In this document: positions 21,839 through 31,039 of the stretch, piece after piece
How the letters are laid out: each line of letters opens with the position of its first letter
Numbering within the stretch: the first letter of the stretch is position 1
Assembly (NCBI GenBank): GCA_002633005.1
Contig: NMRA01000101.1
Coordinates: forward strand, 542,115-606,114
Direction: 5' to 3'
DNA from: Phoronis australis
Lineage: Eukaryota; Phoronida; Phoronidae
DNA: 64,000 nucleotides
Made by a program: the position numbers and the translations under genes
The notes under the pieces: generated by a model
What the model saw: the letters and a program-made list of their open reading frames with translations, nothing else
Databases searched by the model: none
Told to the model about the DNA's origin: nothing

Positions 21839-23569
21839 ATGTCCGTCGCTGTGCCCCTTGCGACATGCACGGGAAAATACTTGGGTGCATTTAACGCGCC
21901 AGCCGGCTTCGTTGGTTGCGATGCAATATACGAAGCAGTCAAAGCCATGGTGAAACAGGGAAACCACCTCGCGCACGACAGGCCGTACGCGTGGGTAAAG
22001 GTCTTCAGTAATGGGGTCGCCGTCCAGCTGCTTGGAACTGAAGAACTGTACGCTTCATTCTATAAAATTTATCAAACTCACACTGCTAAAGCGTGGAAAT
22101 ATGGCGAGTGTCTTGACCTCTTTGTTCTTGTCATGCCTCAGAACTCATCATCGCGAGCCTTGTGCTTAATTGTTGAGTGTAAGAATGAGCAAGCAGCGGT
22201 TTCCCTTGAGCTGGCTTGCTTTTTTGCTCGCGAAAACCGTCTGGGGTGGCGCCATGAAATTCCTCTCAGATCTGAATTGATAAAACAAGCATCCGCGACG
22301 TTTACAAAAATTAAAACAGAAGGTTATGTTTGGAAACGCCAACCGTCCGTCAAGAGTGAGGACAACTTTCCCATTTTAAGGCGCCGCAATTCCAAGTTGC
22401 CCACAGCGGAACTCGTCGGTCACCGGGTCACTTACGATAAGACAACGGAAATCAAAAGACACAATAACGATGGACAAGTCGTTGTATCAGCTCCCTCTCG
22501 CCGTACACTTGTAGACCTTGAAAACGGGCATAATGCCATCCCTAATCCCTGCCACATCAGTCAACCATTACAAGTCTTCACCGGTTCAGAAAGTGTCGTG
22601 TATGACACTCAAACATCTACAGCGCCAAACCAACAGCACAACGAAAATAATGGCTTCGTTGCACCAGATCAACCATTTGACGTTCATACGTATTACAATT
22701 TGCCGAATCCCACGTGTGATCCATACGCTACGTACAACACGTACATAATATATAACTCATTTGTATCCGACGGGACTCAATATAATGGTTACGAAAACGG
22801 TACAGACTCGTTTGAGGAGGTTCAATGGATAGAATCGACGAACCAACCACAAGGTGTCACTACTTATGACGCGCTAGAATCTCCCAGTATTCACAGTCTT
22901 AAGCGACCGTCAACCACAGACGTCCGCTTTGACCACGTTGACAGCGCCCACTCCAGAAAAATGTCGGACGCTAGCGTGCCTACCAGCATGCATAGTGCCA
23001 TGCGGACCTCATTCGCAGACAGTGTCCACTCCAACAAGATGACGGATGGTGACATGTCTAACCGCATTCACAGTGTGCGGCGGCCGTCAACCACGGAGAG
23101 CGTCCACTCCAGCACAATGTCGGATGCTAGCGGTATTCATAGTACCCGTCGACCATCAACCACGAACAGCGTCCACTCTAGAAAGATATCCGAAGTAAAC
23201 ATATCTAACGGCATTCATGGTGCCTGGCAACCGTCAACCGAAAACAGCATTCACTCCAAAAAGATATCGGGCGCAAACACATCTAACGACATTCAAAGTA
23301 TCCGACGGCTGTCAACCGCGGACAGTGTCCACTCCAAGCAGAGTTTACACAGCGAACTTCTCGAAACACTGAAAGCCAGACAGATGCGTAGAGCTAGCCG
23401 GGAATCTGACACGGATGTTTCTGACCAGGCGGCCGTGCGTAATTTTAAGGTTCCAAGAAAGGTTAGCCAACGGGAAACCATTGAAAAAAGCATGTTTATT
23501 GATGATTTTTCGCCTGCAGTGCCAGGGTCTAGAAAAGTTTCGTTTAGTGAAGATTGTGGTGTATATTAA
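21839..23569 (+). CDS. PTB-like domain protein with expanded Ser/Arg repeats, gene 3 (576 aa)
   Basis: The start at ATG 21839 aligns with the paralog at 26335. Residues 8-133 read as a PTB/PID domain: CTGKYLGAF with the YLG turn, helix GCDAIYEAVKAM, strands AWVKVFSNGVAVQLLG, a strand LYASFYKIYQTH, then DLFVLVMP, ALCLIVECK and helix AAVSLELACFFA. The middle region is Tyr/Asn-rich (TYYNLP, TYNTYIIYN), offering YxN sites that SH2 domains could read if phosphorylated. Residues about 350-505 hold six copies of a 26-residue repeat built on IHSxRRPSTT and SVHSxKMSD. RRPS and RRLS fit basophilic kinases such as PKA. The tail ends RKVSFSED, where KVSF (566-569) fits the RVxF docking motif of phosphatase PP1. 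Kinase and PP1 links are inferred. Confidence 0.85.
   Translation: MSVAVPLATCTGKYLGAFNAPAGFVGCDAIYEAVKAMVKQGNHLAHDRPYAWVKVFSNGVAVQLLGTEELYASFYKIYQTHTAKAWKYGECLDLFVLVMPQNSSSRALCLIVECKNEQAAVSLELACFFARENRLGWRHEIPLRSELIKQASATFTKIKTEGYVWKRQPSVKSEDNFPILRRRNSKLPTAELVGHRVTYDKTTEIKRHNNDGQVVVSAPSRRTLVDLENGHNAIPNPCHISQPLQVFTGSESVVYDTQTSTAPNQQHNENNGFVAPDQPFDVHTYYNLPNPTCDPYATYNTYIIYNSFVSDGTQYNGYENGTDSFEEVQWIESTNQPQGVTTYDALESPSIHSLKRPSTTDVRFDHVDSAHSRKMSDASVPTSMHSAMRTSFADSVHSNKMTDGDMSNRIHSVRRPSTTESVHSSTMSDASGIHSTRRPSTTNSVHSRKISEVNISNGIHGAWQPSTENSIHSKKISGANTSNDIQSIRRLSTADSVHSKQSLHSELLETLKARQMRRASRESDTDVSDQAAVRNFKVPRKVSQRETIEKSMFIDDFSPAVPGSRKVSFSEDCGVY
22886..23355 (+). repeat. Coding tandem repeat, about six 78-bp units
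   Basis: Within gene 3, about six units of 26 codons begin at ATTCACAGT-like text (IHS) and carry CGRCCGTCAACC (RPST) and AGCGTCCACTCC (SVHS). The units vary in sequence yet stay in frame, and the first has an extra stretch (VRFDHVD) that is also present in the single-copy paralog. Confidence 0.85.
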
Positions 23570-23986
23570 GCAACTTTACGGAAACGTTCAGTCAGTGACG
23601 GGAACGTTAATCTAGTCTTGTAATATTTTGTTAGATTATGTAATCGTAAGCTCACTATTAGAATAACAACTGGTTAAATGTGTACAAGATGTATCTGTTT
23701 GTAATATTTTGGATTATGATTAGATAGAAAATAAAGGTTTAAAATGCAAGAAAAACAATTTTTCATAAACACCTTGATAAGTACACCTTACAAAATTACA
23801 GGATCCATAACTTTTCAGGAGGCATTTTTCAGGAAAAGTAACTTCAAACTTTGAAATCTTAATGTCAGAATTTTTTGTTTTACGCTCCCACAAGCCATCA
23901 TTCGCATGCGATTACTACGGACTGAGAAACGGCGAATTCAGACAGCCAAAACTCTCTAGACTACGGGAAGCAGGTGACATATTGAT
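23570..23986. other. 3' flank of gene 3 with polyadenylation signal
   Basis: AATAAA at 23730-23735, 161 bp after the TAA stop, is a well-placed polyadenylation signal for gene 3. Nothing else was recognised. Confidence 0.6.
23730..23735 (+). terminator. Polyadenylation signal of gene 3
   Basis: The canonical AATAAA is 161 bp downstream of the stop of gene 3 on the same strand. Confidence 0.6.
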
Positions 23987-24060
23987 GTTGACCAGCCAGA
24001 CTTTTTACAAAAACCGAAGTGTCTGAAGGGTAAATGGATTTCCTGTTTAATTCCAACTTC
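23987..24060 (+). repeat. Dispersed repeat, copy 1
   Basis: This stretch (with ACCAGCCAG, TTTTTACAA and TCTGAAGGGTA in order) recurs in the same orientation at 43428-43500 with roughly three quarters of bases shared. It is an interspersed repeat of unknown class; no ends were defined. Confidence 0.55.
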
Positions 24061-24539
24061 TCGCTTGGAAGCAGCAAATTTTAATAAGAAACATGAGGCA
24101 ACTCTTACGCTAACATTTGGAGTATTGTTACCCCAACACCTAAGCGACTGTGGTTAACACGTCTTAGTAACCGACTCAGAAATTGATGTGTATGGCGTAG
24201 CCTCGAATCCGGAACAAATCCTATTCGCTAATTTCTTTTATAATGTACCGATTTTAAAAATTCGAAGACGAATAATAGTTTTTATTGGATACCAACGCAA
24301 TGTGAATGCACGGGGGCACCACCCCGTTTGCCTTTCCCCCATTCTGCACGAGCCACCCCACCCAAAAGGCGCCAATATGGTTACCCTACTTGACGTAAAT
24401 TGACTTAAAAGTATAGTAGTTTCTTCTTTAATAAATTGAAGTCTTCGGTTTTACTACAGGACACGAAATTTTTGCACTGCGTTTATGCCATTATCATATT
24501 CAGTATAACGTCGCGACATTTGACCTCGGGTCCTATTGT

Positions 24540-24594
24540 TGCTGATTCTGCGTTGAGTTTCTGTTATCTAAAGTAATTCAACGCAAAATCAGCA
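24540..24594. repeat. 17-bp inverted repeat hairpin
   Basis: TGCTGATTCTGCGTTGA (24540-24556) pairs with TCAACGCAAAATCAGCA (24578-24594), with one mismatch and a 21-nt loop. It could be a MITE tip pair or the stem of a structured RNA. Confidence 0.55.
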
Positions 24595-26334
24595 CATAAC
24601 GATAAATAAATGCTTACATCATTAACAGTGTGTAAAACTTTAAAATGATTTTTTTATCAGAACTGTAGTTAGAGGTGTTGTTTATTCCAGTGTGAGTACT
24701 GTCCTAGTTTAGCATTTCTATCTTGTTAGATAATGATTTGGTCTACCATTGATATCCAGCGACAATTATTTTGTTTTGAGTGACTGAAAAATCAGTTGAC
24801 TGCTCTGTATACCAATTGGCTGGATCTGAACAATTTAGTTGTGCTTATGCAATTATGACGAGCAAAGCAAACAGTTTATTTGTCTAAAGTATTTTGTTTT
24901 CATAATCAAATTCGCACCAGATAATTTTAACATTGTTATTGTCTTATTTTATCTGGTGCAACTGTTCGGCAAAATGTTGGTGAATCTTACGACGACAAAT
25001 GAACATCGCATGCGTTGTCACTTGTATAACTAACATTGCCCAACGAGCTCCGTTACTCCGTAACACATGGCTTCGTTGTTAAATTTGGTATCCTAATTCA
25101 TCCGCCGGTATTCAACGCCGAACCATGTGACACCGTCATTCGTCACCACCAACACTACGGGACAGCTATAATTTGAAGTTCAAGGTTCAATGATGACCAT
25201 CTTTAACATCTCCTGCACTTCCTCTTCATTTGACACTGTGAAGTGTTGGTCAGCTCACGCTGTCTCACTCTCATTTCATGTTCTGTCGTCAACTCGTGAC
25301 TGGTCAAATCGGTATCTCCAGCCTGATTGCTAAATTCATATAGGCAGTCGTGTTGGAGTTTGAGTTCTTGAACACGCTGCTCTGGCGTTAACGAATTTCA
25401 CAGTACAGCTAAACATCTTCTTAGGTTTCGCCGTGCGCTTGTGGTCGAAGCTCCAAGCCGCCTTTATCGAGAGGAGTCGTTAGTCGCACAGTTGTCGATC
25501 AACACAGCACCAAAAGTTTGATCATTGTCTTCTGTGTTGTCAATCTCAGATTCGTGGTACCCCTTCAGCAGCTTGACATGGAAGATCTTAATCTTGCCAT
25601 TCGTGTTGATCCCGTAGTCACAAGTGCGAACCTGCCTGATGGTCATCCGGGCACTGCAATTTCTGTGAAGCAGTACGATACCCATCACAAAAAGCCTTTG
25701 GAATACCTAATGCATAAGAAACGAGTACGTGATTAGTCTCATGCAAAGTGTGCATTACCGTAAAGTGAAAGCAAGAATGGTAAACGTATGGACCACCAGA
25801 TATCGAATGCAACTGTTAATGCAGTGAGAGATAAGAGAACCTCCAACAAGCTCTAAATCACCTATGGGGATTCGTGGTGATTCTTAGCTTGACCAGACAT
25901 TTGGAAGTACAATTATTGATATTAAATCAGCTAGTACTGCATGCTATGATATCAACATTCATTCCGACGATTAAGTGTAAAAGTTTGAAAATCGTAGAGT
26001 CATTTGTCACGATGTTTTGATCTTTTTATGTTTGGTCAATTTTGTGCAGCATTCTTCGGCCAAGATGTTGCTCCCTACTCCGCCCTCGTCACGGTCCGCT
26101 GTTGTCGTAAACAGTCAAGAATAACCATTAGGAGCTATGATATTGTCATTTTATTTCAAAATGATTGATACTGACCTGAATATTTAAGTGATATTCATGA
26201 CAACAAGTTCACGGTGGGTGTGACGAGTTTAACTGGTTTAACTCCAGCTGTCCAGTGAAGTCGCCTCGTGACGTCCACTAGAATCGACAAATAGAAACAT
26301 TAATTCTGTTGCAAAGTTCAAGAAAGGATTGGAA
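24595..26334. other. Region between the tandem paralogs
   Basis: No supported gene. The stretch contains the promoter and 5' UTR of the paralog at 26335. The text near 25060-25700 has several modest open frames on both strands, none with recognisable motifs. Confidence 0.4.
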
Positions 26335-27672
26335 ATGACTGCCGCTGTGCCCCTTGCTACATGTATAGGAAAATACTTGGGTGTATTTATCGCCCCAGCT
26401 GGCTCCATTGGATGTGACGCGGTATACGAGGCAGTCGGAGCCATGGCGAAGAAGGGCAACCTCTACAGGCACGACAGGCCCTACGCATGGGTGAAAGTCT
26501 TCAGTAATGGGGTCGCTGTCCAGCTACTTGGAACTAAACAACTGTATGCATCGTTCTATAAGATCTACCAAACTCACATTGCTAAAGCGTGGAAATATGG
26601 TGAACATATTGACTTGTTTGTTCTCGTCATGCCATTGACGCAATCTCGGCTTTTGTCCTTGATTATTGAATGCAGGGACGAGAAAGCCGCTGTTTCCCTT
26701 GAAAACGCTTGTTATTTTGCTTACAGAAACCGCCAAGGATGGCGCCATGAGATTCCTCACAGATCTGAATTGTTGAAACAAGCAGACGCTACATTCACGC
26801 AAATAAAAGCTGAGGGCTCTGTTTGGCCACGTTTCTTGCCACCACGCAGCCCTACCATCATACATGGTGACAGGTTGCCGCCATTATTACGCCAGAATTA
26901 CCTGGTTCCAGCTGAAATCATCAACCATCGAGTCAGATATGACAGCCCATCAGTAACCGGAAGATACGTCAATAATCCAATGCTGTCGCAAGCCGTTGTG
27001 CCAGCGTCTGGTCGTCACGCATCTGTTGAGGCTTACTATGGGTATGACGCTCTGTCTCACCCTTATTACTTTAGTCAACCGTTACACGTCAACACCGACA
27101 CAGAAAGTTCTGTGTACGAGATGCACGCAAACGGGTTGACAACGCCAAACCTTCATTACAAAACAGCGAGCGTTGTCGGTGTGCAAGATTCACCATTTGA
27201 CGGCCATGCTTACTATAATGTTCCGAGACTCTTGTATGATCCGAATACAGCTTATAACAACACGTACATAATGTATCACTTGCCTTCATCCAACAGGTTC
27301 GGAAACGATGGAGAATCGTTTGAAGAGCTTCAATGGGTCGAATCGACTAGTCAACCACCAAAAGCCGCTGCTTATGACACGCGTGACACCAAGACGTCCT
27401 TCAGTGTCTATAGTACTCAGCGGCCGTCGGCCAGCGACTCGGAAGTGCGTCTTGACCACGCTGGTCGTGTCCACTCCAAAAAAAAGTCTCACGGAGATAT
27501 TCTCAAGATAATGAAAGCGAGACAAATTGACACACCAGATGCTGTACTTGCCACAGACGTTTCTAATCAGCGGGCGGTCCAAGATTTTAATTCCCGCGTG
27601 AAAGTCAGTAGACTAGAAACTATTGAAAAAAACATGTACTTCGATGATGATAGTTCTCAAGCTATGATCTGA
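26335..27672 (+). CDS. PTB-like domain protein, gene 4 (445 aa), tandem paralog of gene 3
   Basis: I start it at ATG 26335 and not at the in-frame TTG two codons earlier, because MTAAVPLATC then aligns with MSVAVPLATC of gene 3. The first 160 residues are very close to gene 3: IGKYLGVF, helix GCDAVYEAVGAM, AWVKVFSNGVAVQLLG, LYASFYKIYQTH, DLFVLVMP, LLSLIIEC and helix AAVSLENACYFA, a PTB/PID fold. The Tyr-rich middle is kept (AYYNVP, NTYIMYH). The six-fold repeat of gene 3 is reduced to one vestige (STQRPS, then RVHSKKKS). The tail TIEKNMYFDDDSS aligns with TIEKSMFIDDFSP of gene 3. It arose by tandem duplication, 2.8 kb apart on the same strand. Confidence 0.85.
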   Translation: MTAAVPLATCIGKYLGVFIAPAGSIGCDAVYEAVGAMAKKGNLYRHDRPYAWVKVFSNGVAVQLLGTKQLYASFYKIYQTHIAKAWKYGEHIDLFVLVMPLTQSRLLSLIIECRDEKAAVSLENACYFAYRNRQGWRHEIPHRSELLKQADATFTQIKAEGSVWPRFLPPRSPTIIHGDRLPPLLRQNYLVPAEIINHRVRYDSPSVTGRYVNNPMLSQAVVPASGRHASVEAYYGYDALSHPYYFSQPLHVNTDTESSVYEMHANGLTTPNLHYKTASVVGVQDSPFDGHAYYNVPRLLYDPNTAYNNTYIMYHLPSSNRFGNDGESFEELQWVESTSQPPKAAAYDTRDTKTSFSVYSTQRPSASDSEVRLDHAGRVHSKKKSHGDILKIMKARQIDTPDAVLATDVSNQRAVQDFNSRVKVSRLETIEKNMYFDDDSSQAMI

Positions 27673-28183
27673 AACGCTTCCATGAGTGAACGATTCCACA
27701 TAAAAGCTAGCAGCGGAACCTACTGTACTTTAAAAATGTACTGGTTTCAAAAGAAACACAAATTTGATAATTGGTAACTGCAGACATTGGGAGACTAAAG
27801 CTGTAGAGAGTAGCACTGGAAGTGGCAGTTGTAGGTTGCTAAGGTGCTAGTCCACACATCGTTCCAAAGGTTAAGGGATCAAATCTCGACCTTTAGCAAA
27901 AAACAGATTCTTAATTATCTTGGTAAAAAATTTGCCGCCGTTAATTGTTGGTGTCTTGGAGTGTGAAACTATAGAAAGTGACATAAGCCGGCAGTACCTA
28001 CCGTCCCACAAAGCGACACAAGCGACTGTTTAGGGCCCCGCATTGACCAAGAGCCCCAAATGTAATATAATTAATATTACAAATTAGTGTAATAAGAATT
28101 ATTTCTGTGTAATTGAATTTTCTAAAATATCATTGCATAATAAGAATTAGCATAGTTCGGTAGCAGCTCTTAATTAACGCAAA
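27673..28183. other. 3' flank of gene 4
   Basis: No gene. It includes the tRNA-like stretch at 27833 and AT-rich near-palindromic text around 28060-28085. Confidence 0.4.
27833..27896 (+). repeat. Weak tRNA-like SINE remnant
   Basis: A box-B-like GGGATCAAATCTC (27875-27887) follows a poor box-A-like GTTGCTAAGGTGC by about 42 bp. The match is degraded and no cloverleaf was completed, so this is a tentative second SINE fragment. Confidence 0.25.
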
Positions 28184-28283
28184 CTTCCTTGAAAACATGA
28201 CTGAACCTTTTGGTTGAAAGCTTGATACGAGCGACTGTGTATCATGCTTTCAAACAAAAAGTTTAGTCGTGTTTTCAAAGAAG
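28184..28283. repeat. 45-bp-arm hairpin, 10-nt loop
   Basis: The arm 28184-28228 (from CTTCCTTGAAAACATGACTG) matches the reverse complement of 28239-28283 at 39 of 45 positions, with a 10-nt loop GAGCGACTGT. Two of the six differences would be G-U pairs in RNA. The similarity continues more weakly outward to about 28163 and 28300. It is either a MITE collapsed to a hairpin or a microRNA-precursor-like fold. Confidence 0.7.
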
Positions 28284-28397
28284 TTTTTAGTAAGAACTGT
28301 GTACAATGTTATCAACATTCTTCTTGCTTTTAATCATTGTTGTACAAATTACCTTTCTAAGCGTGCTTACTGTAGGTAGTAACTGAAGACTTACCTA

Positions 28398-28403
28398 ATA
28401 AAA
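28398..28403 (+). terminator. Candidate polyadenylation signal of gene 4
   Basis: The AATAAA at 28398-28403 lies about 730 bp after the stop of gene 4. If used, the hairpin at 28184-28283 would be part of its 3' UTR. Confidence 0.35.
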
Positions 28404-30318
28404 GCGATGTGACATCACGTTTTTGTTCAAACTGCTATAAACCAGCCTCTAGTCAAAAAGGTAACGGGGTGTCACCAAGCCTGATGAATCTCAGGACTCA
28501 ATTTTTTCCTTACTCATATAAGAAGTGCTCTTATGGAAGAACAAAATAATTTCACTTCGCCAATATTTCGCCACCACCTCCGCAGCAGCTCTGCTTCCTG
28601 GATGCCGCCAATTTTGTGCCGCTACCCCACACCCACCATATGTGGGGGGCAAACACCGCGGAGACAGTCATCAGAACTTGTGTAACCGTGTTTCAACAAA
28701 ATTTCAGAATGAGAACGAGGCCTATTTCGAGCCAACGTGGACAGATAGCTGAAATCTAGGCTGTCCGACAGTGCTTCAGCTGAACTATAGCTGTGAGTGT
28801 GGAAATATGAATTGTATGAGCTATAGGTGTAAATAGTTCGTGTGTCAGTGCAGTAGTCACGACGATGTTGTCTGATATGTTCAACCGCTTACTTAAATGT
28901 AACTGATATCCATTGTGTCAAGAACCGGAAACTGTTTATTGTTGTGCTCCGATGAACAATACAATACGAACATATAAACAATAGGTAACTGTTAGTAATC
29001 TCAGCTGTGATTCACTTGAGACAGCCGAGCTCAGCACGTGCCTATCCGCGTGCACTGTCTAAAGGCAAGATTTGTTTTACCGTGGTCCAGTCTGGAGAAA
29101 GTTCATTTCATCAAGGTTATGCTTTGACGGTATCTTTTGAAAGACTGAGGTTCGGTGAAAAGGGTGCACTGCCTTTGGGGCTGTTTCAAAATATCAAGTC
29201 AAAACACGGGTGATGCTCAATTCCTGGTGGCTGGAGCCAAGTGATACACAGAGTGTCATAAAAGTGTTTGACCTACTGACAAATGACCTATCGCCAGGAT
29301 TATGACTGACGGCTTAATTGACCAATCAGAACGCAGCATTCTTGGCACACTTTCGTCTGCGTTTCCAAGCCGCCATTTTACCCGACAAACCACACGTAGT
29401 CGAGTAAAACTTACTTTAGTCTATAGCTCAAGAAATTGTCTGCTAAGAATGGGGAAACGGTGTTGATATGGCGTGTGTAGCACTGACAGCTATCATGCTG
29501 CTCCTGAATAATATCCCGTCATTTTTTGGCATGTCCAAAGACGAAAAATGATGTTGAAAAGCGTAAACTATGGATCAAACTGTACTGCCACACGAGCAGC
29601 TGAACTTATAGCGATGTTGCTTGATAACTCGAAGGCTATAATAAACACAAATATATTAGTTCCAAGATACGCACTTTTCAGCTTGGTGGCTATGGTGCAG
29701 GTCTATCTCAGATTTTGACTCCCGATCGAGTTTCCTACGTCTGGCCGCCTGTGTCTCGGCACCTGCTGGATCTCAGCACACTAGCGGTGGTCCCCGGAAA
29801 TTGTTGTTTTCAAGGACATTTTTATTTTATGTTTTTTATTTATTTCAACCTAATGGAAATTATTTTGTTTCGTATCAGAGGTACATTTTTGTTATTCATA
29901 AACCGTAGGCTGGCGTTCAACTGAACTTCTCTCCCAGTCAAAATTCAGTGATTCGATCGGCACAGGAAAGGGCACTGGATTACTGCCACAACTCAAAGCC
30001 TTGGTAGAGCTGTTGTCACTAAAAGTAAACTGTTGAATTACTTTTTGACGTGTACCTCTAATATACACTATGTCTGTAGACTTAGAGAGAGCTCATTTTG
30101 AAGTTGTTCAAACATGACATTTAGAGTTATGAAGCTTTAAAAAAGAATTTGAGTTATTTTTGTAAATACCCTATTTTTGCAACTACCACACCAGACTTGT
30201 AATCTCTTGTAACCATACCACGACTTAGTGATCATGCTACCTTCAAAATTAAATGAAAGCTACCTTTATGGAATGTAATTACAAAAAAATGTCAAGTTCC
30301 TTAATGGTGCAAACGGAC
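28404..30318. other. Intergenic, no gene seen
   Basis: About 1.9 kb with short unrelated frames only. No repeat with clear ends was found. Confidence 0.4.
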
Positions 30319-30325
30319 AATTCCA

Positions 30326-30663
30326 TAGGCGGATTTAGGGGAGGGACAGGGGCCCCAGCCCCCCCCCCCTTGGCTGCCGCAAGCAAAATGAAACAGCAAA
30401 AGCGTGAAGCGTGAGGAAATATTGAGTTCAGTAACTAGGACCGGTAGCGGAAGACGGGGGCTCAGACTCCAGGTCCCAGCGGAATCGTGTTCCTGTTTTT
30501 TTTTAGTACACCGATAGATTTTCTGAACAGAAGGTCCAACGGTCTACATCCCTGGCCCCTGCAACTTTCGGGCCGCCTGTGCACATACAATCGCACTTTG
30601 CCCAATTCCACGAGGCAACATATGTTGGGCCCCCCTCTGCCGGGTATCCTAAATCCGCCACTG
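30326..30663. mobile_element. hAT-like MITE
   Basis: The left end TAGGCGGATTTAGG and the reverse complement of the right end CAGTGGCGGATTTAGG are inverted matches, and both continue to a GGGGCCC/GGGCCC block. The direct repeat AATTCCA flanks both sides (30319-30325 and 30664-30670). The right terminus CAGTGGCGG is typical of hAT elements, which make 8-bp duplications. The left tip appears to have lost a few bases, explaining the 7-bp match. There is no transposase in the 338 bp. Confidence 0.65.
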
Positions 30664-30750
30664 AATTCCAGACATTAATTTGACTTGGACACAGCGCTAG
30701 ACCTACCGGAGCTAACTGTTTGCTTAGGACGAGATGAGTGTGTACCTGAA

Positions 30751-31039
30751 CTATGAACCTGAATTTTTTGATCAAAATATTTCGTTACAAGATTAGAAAA
30801 GCGTAAACAGTGCTATAGAGTCGACCTAGTCAGAGACTAGTGTATATGTTGTCTGTAATCTATGACCTACTTTACTCCAGGAGTCCCACCAGTTGTNAGC
30901 TATGAACCTGAATTTTTTTTATCAAAATATTTCGTTACAAGATTAGAAAAGCGCTACAGAGTCGACCTAGTCAGACTAGTGTATAATTATGTTGTCTGTA
31001 ATCTATGACCTACTTTACTCCAGGAGTCCCACCAGTTGT
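30751..31039 (+). repeat. Tandem copy of about 145 bp split by an N
   Basis: The segment 30751-30896 is repeated at 30900-31039 with a few short gaps and almost no substitutions. The junction holds a single N at 30897. Such an N-joined near-identical repeat suggests two unmerged overlapping contig ends or alleles, not a true duplication. Confidence 0.8.
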
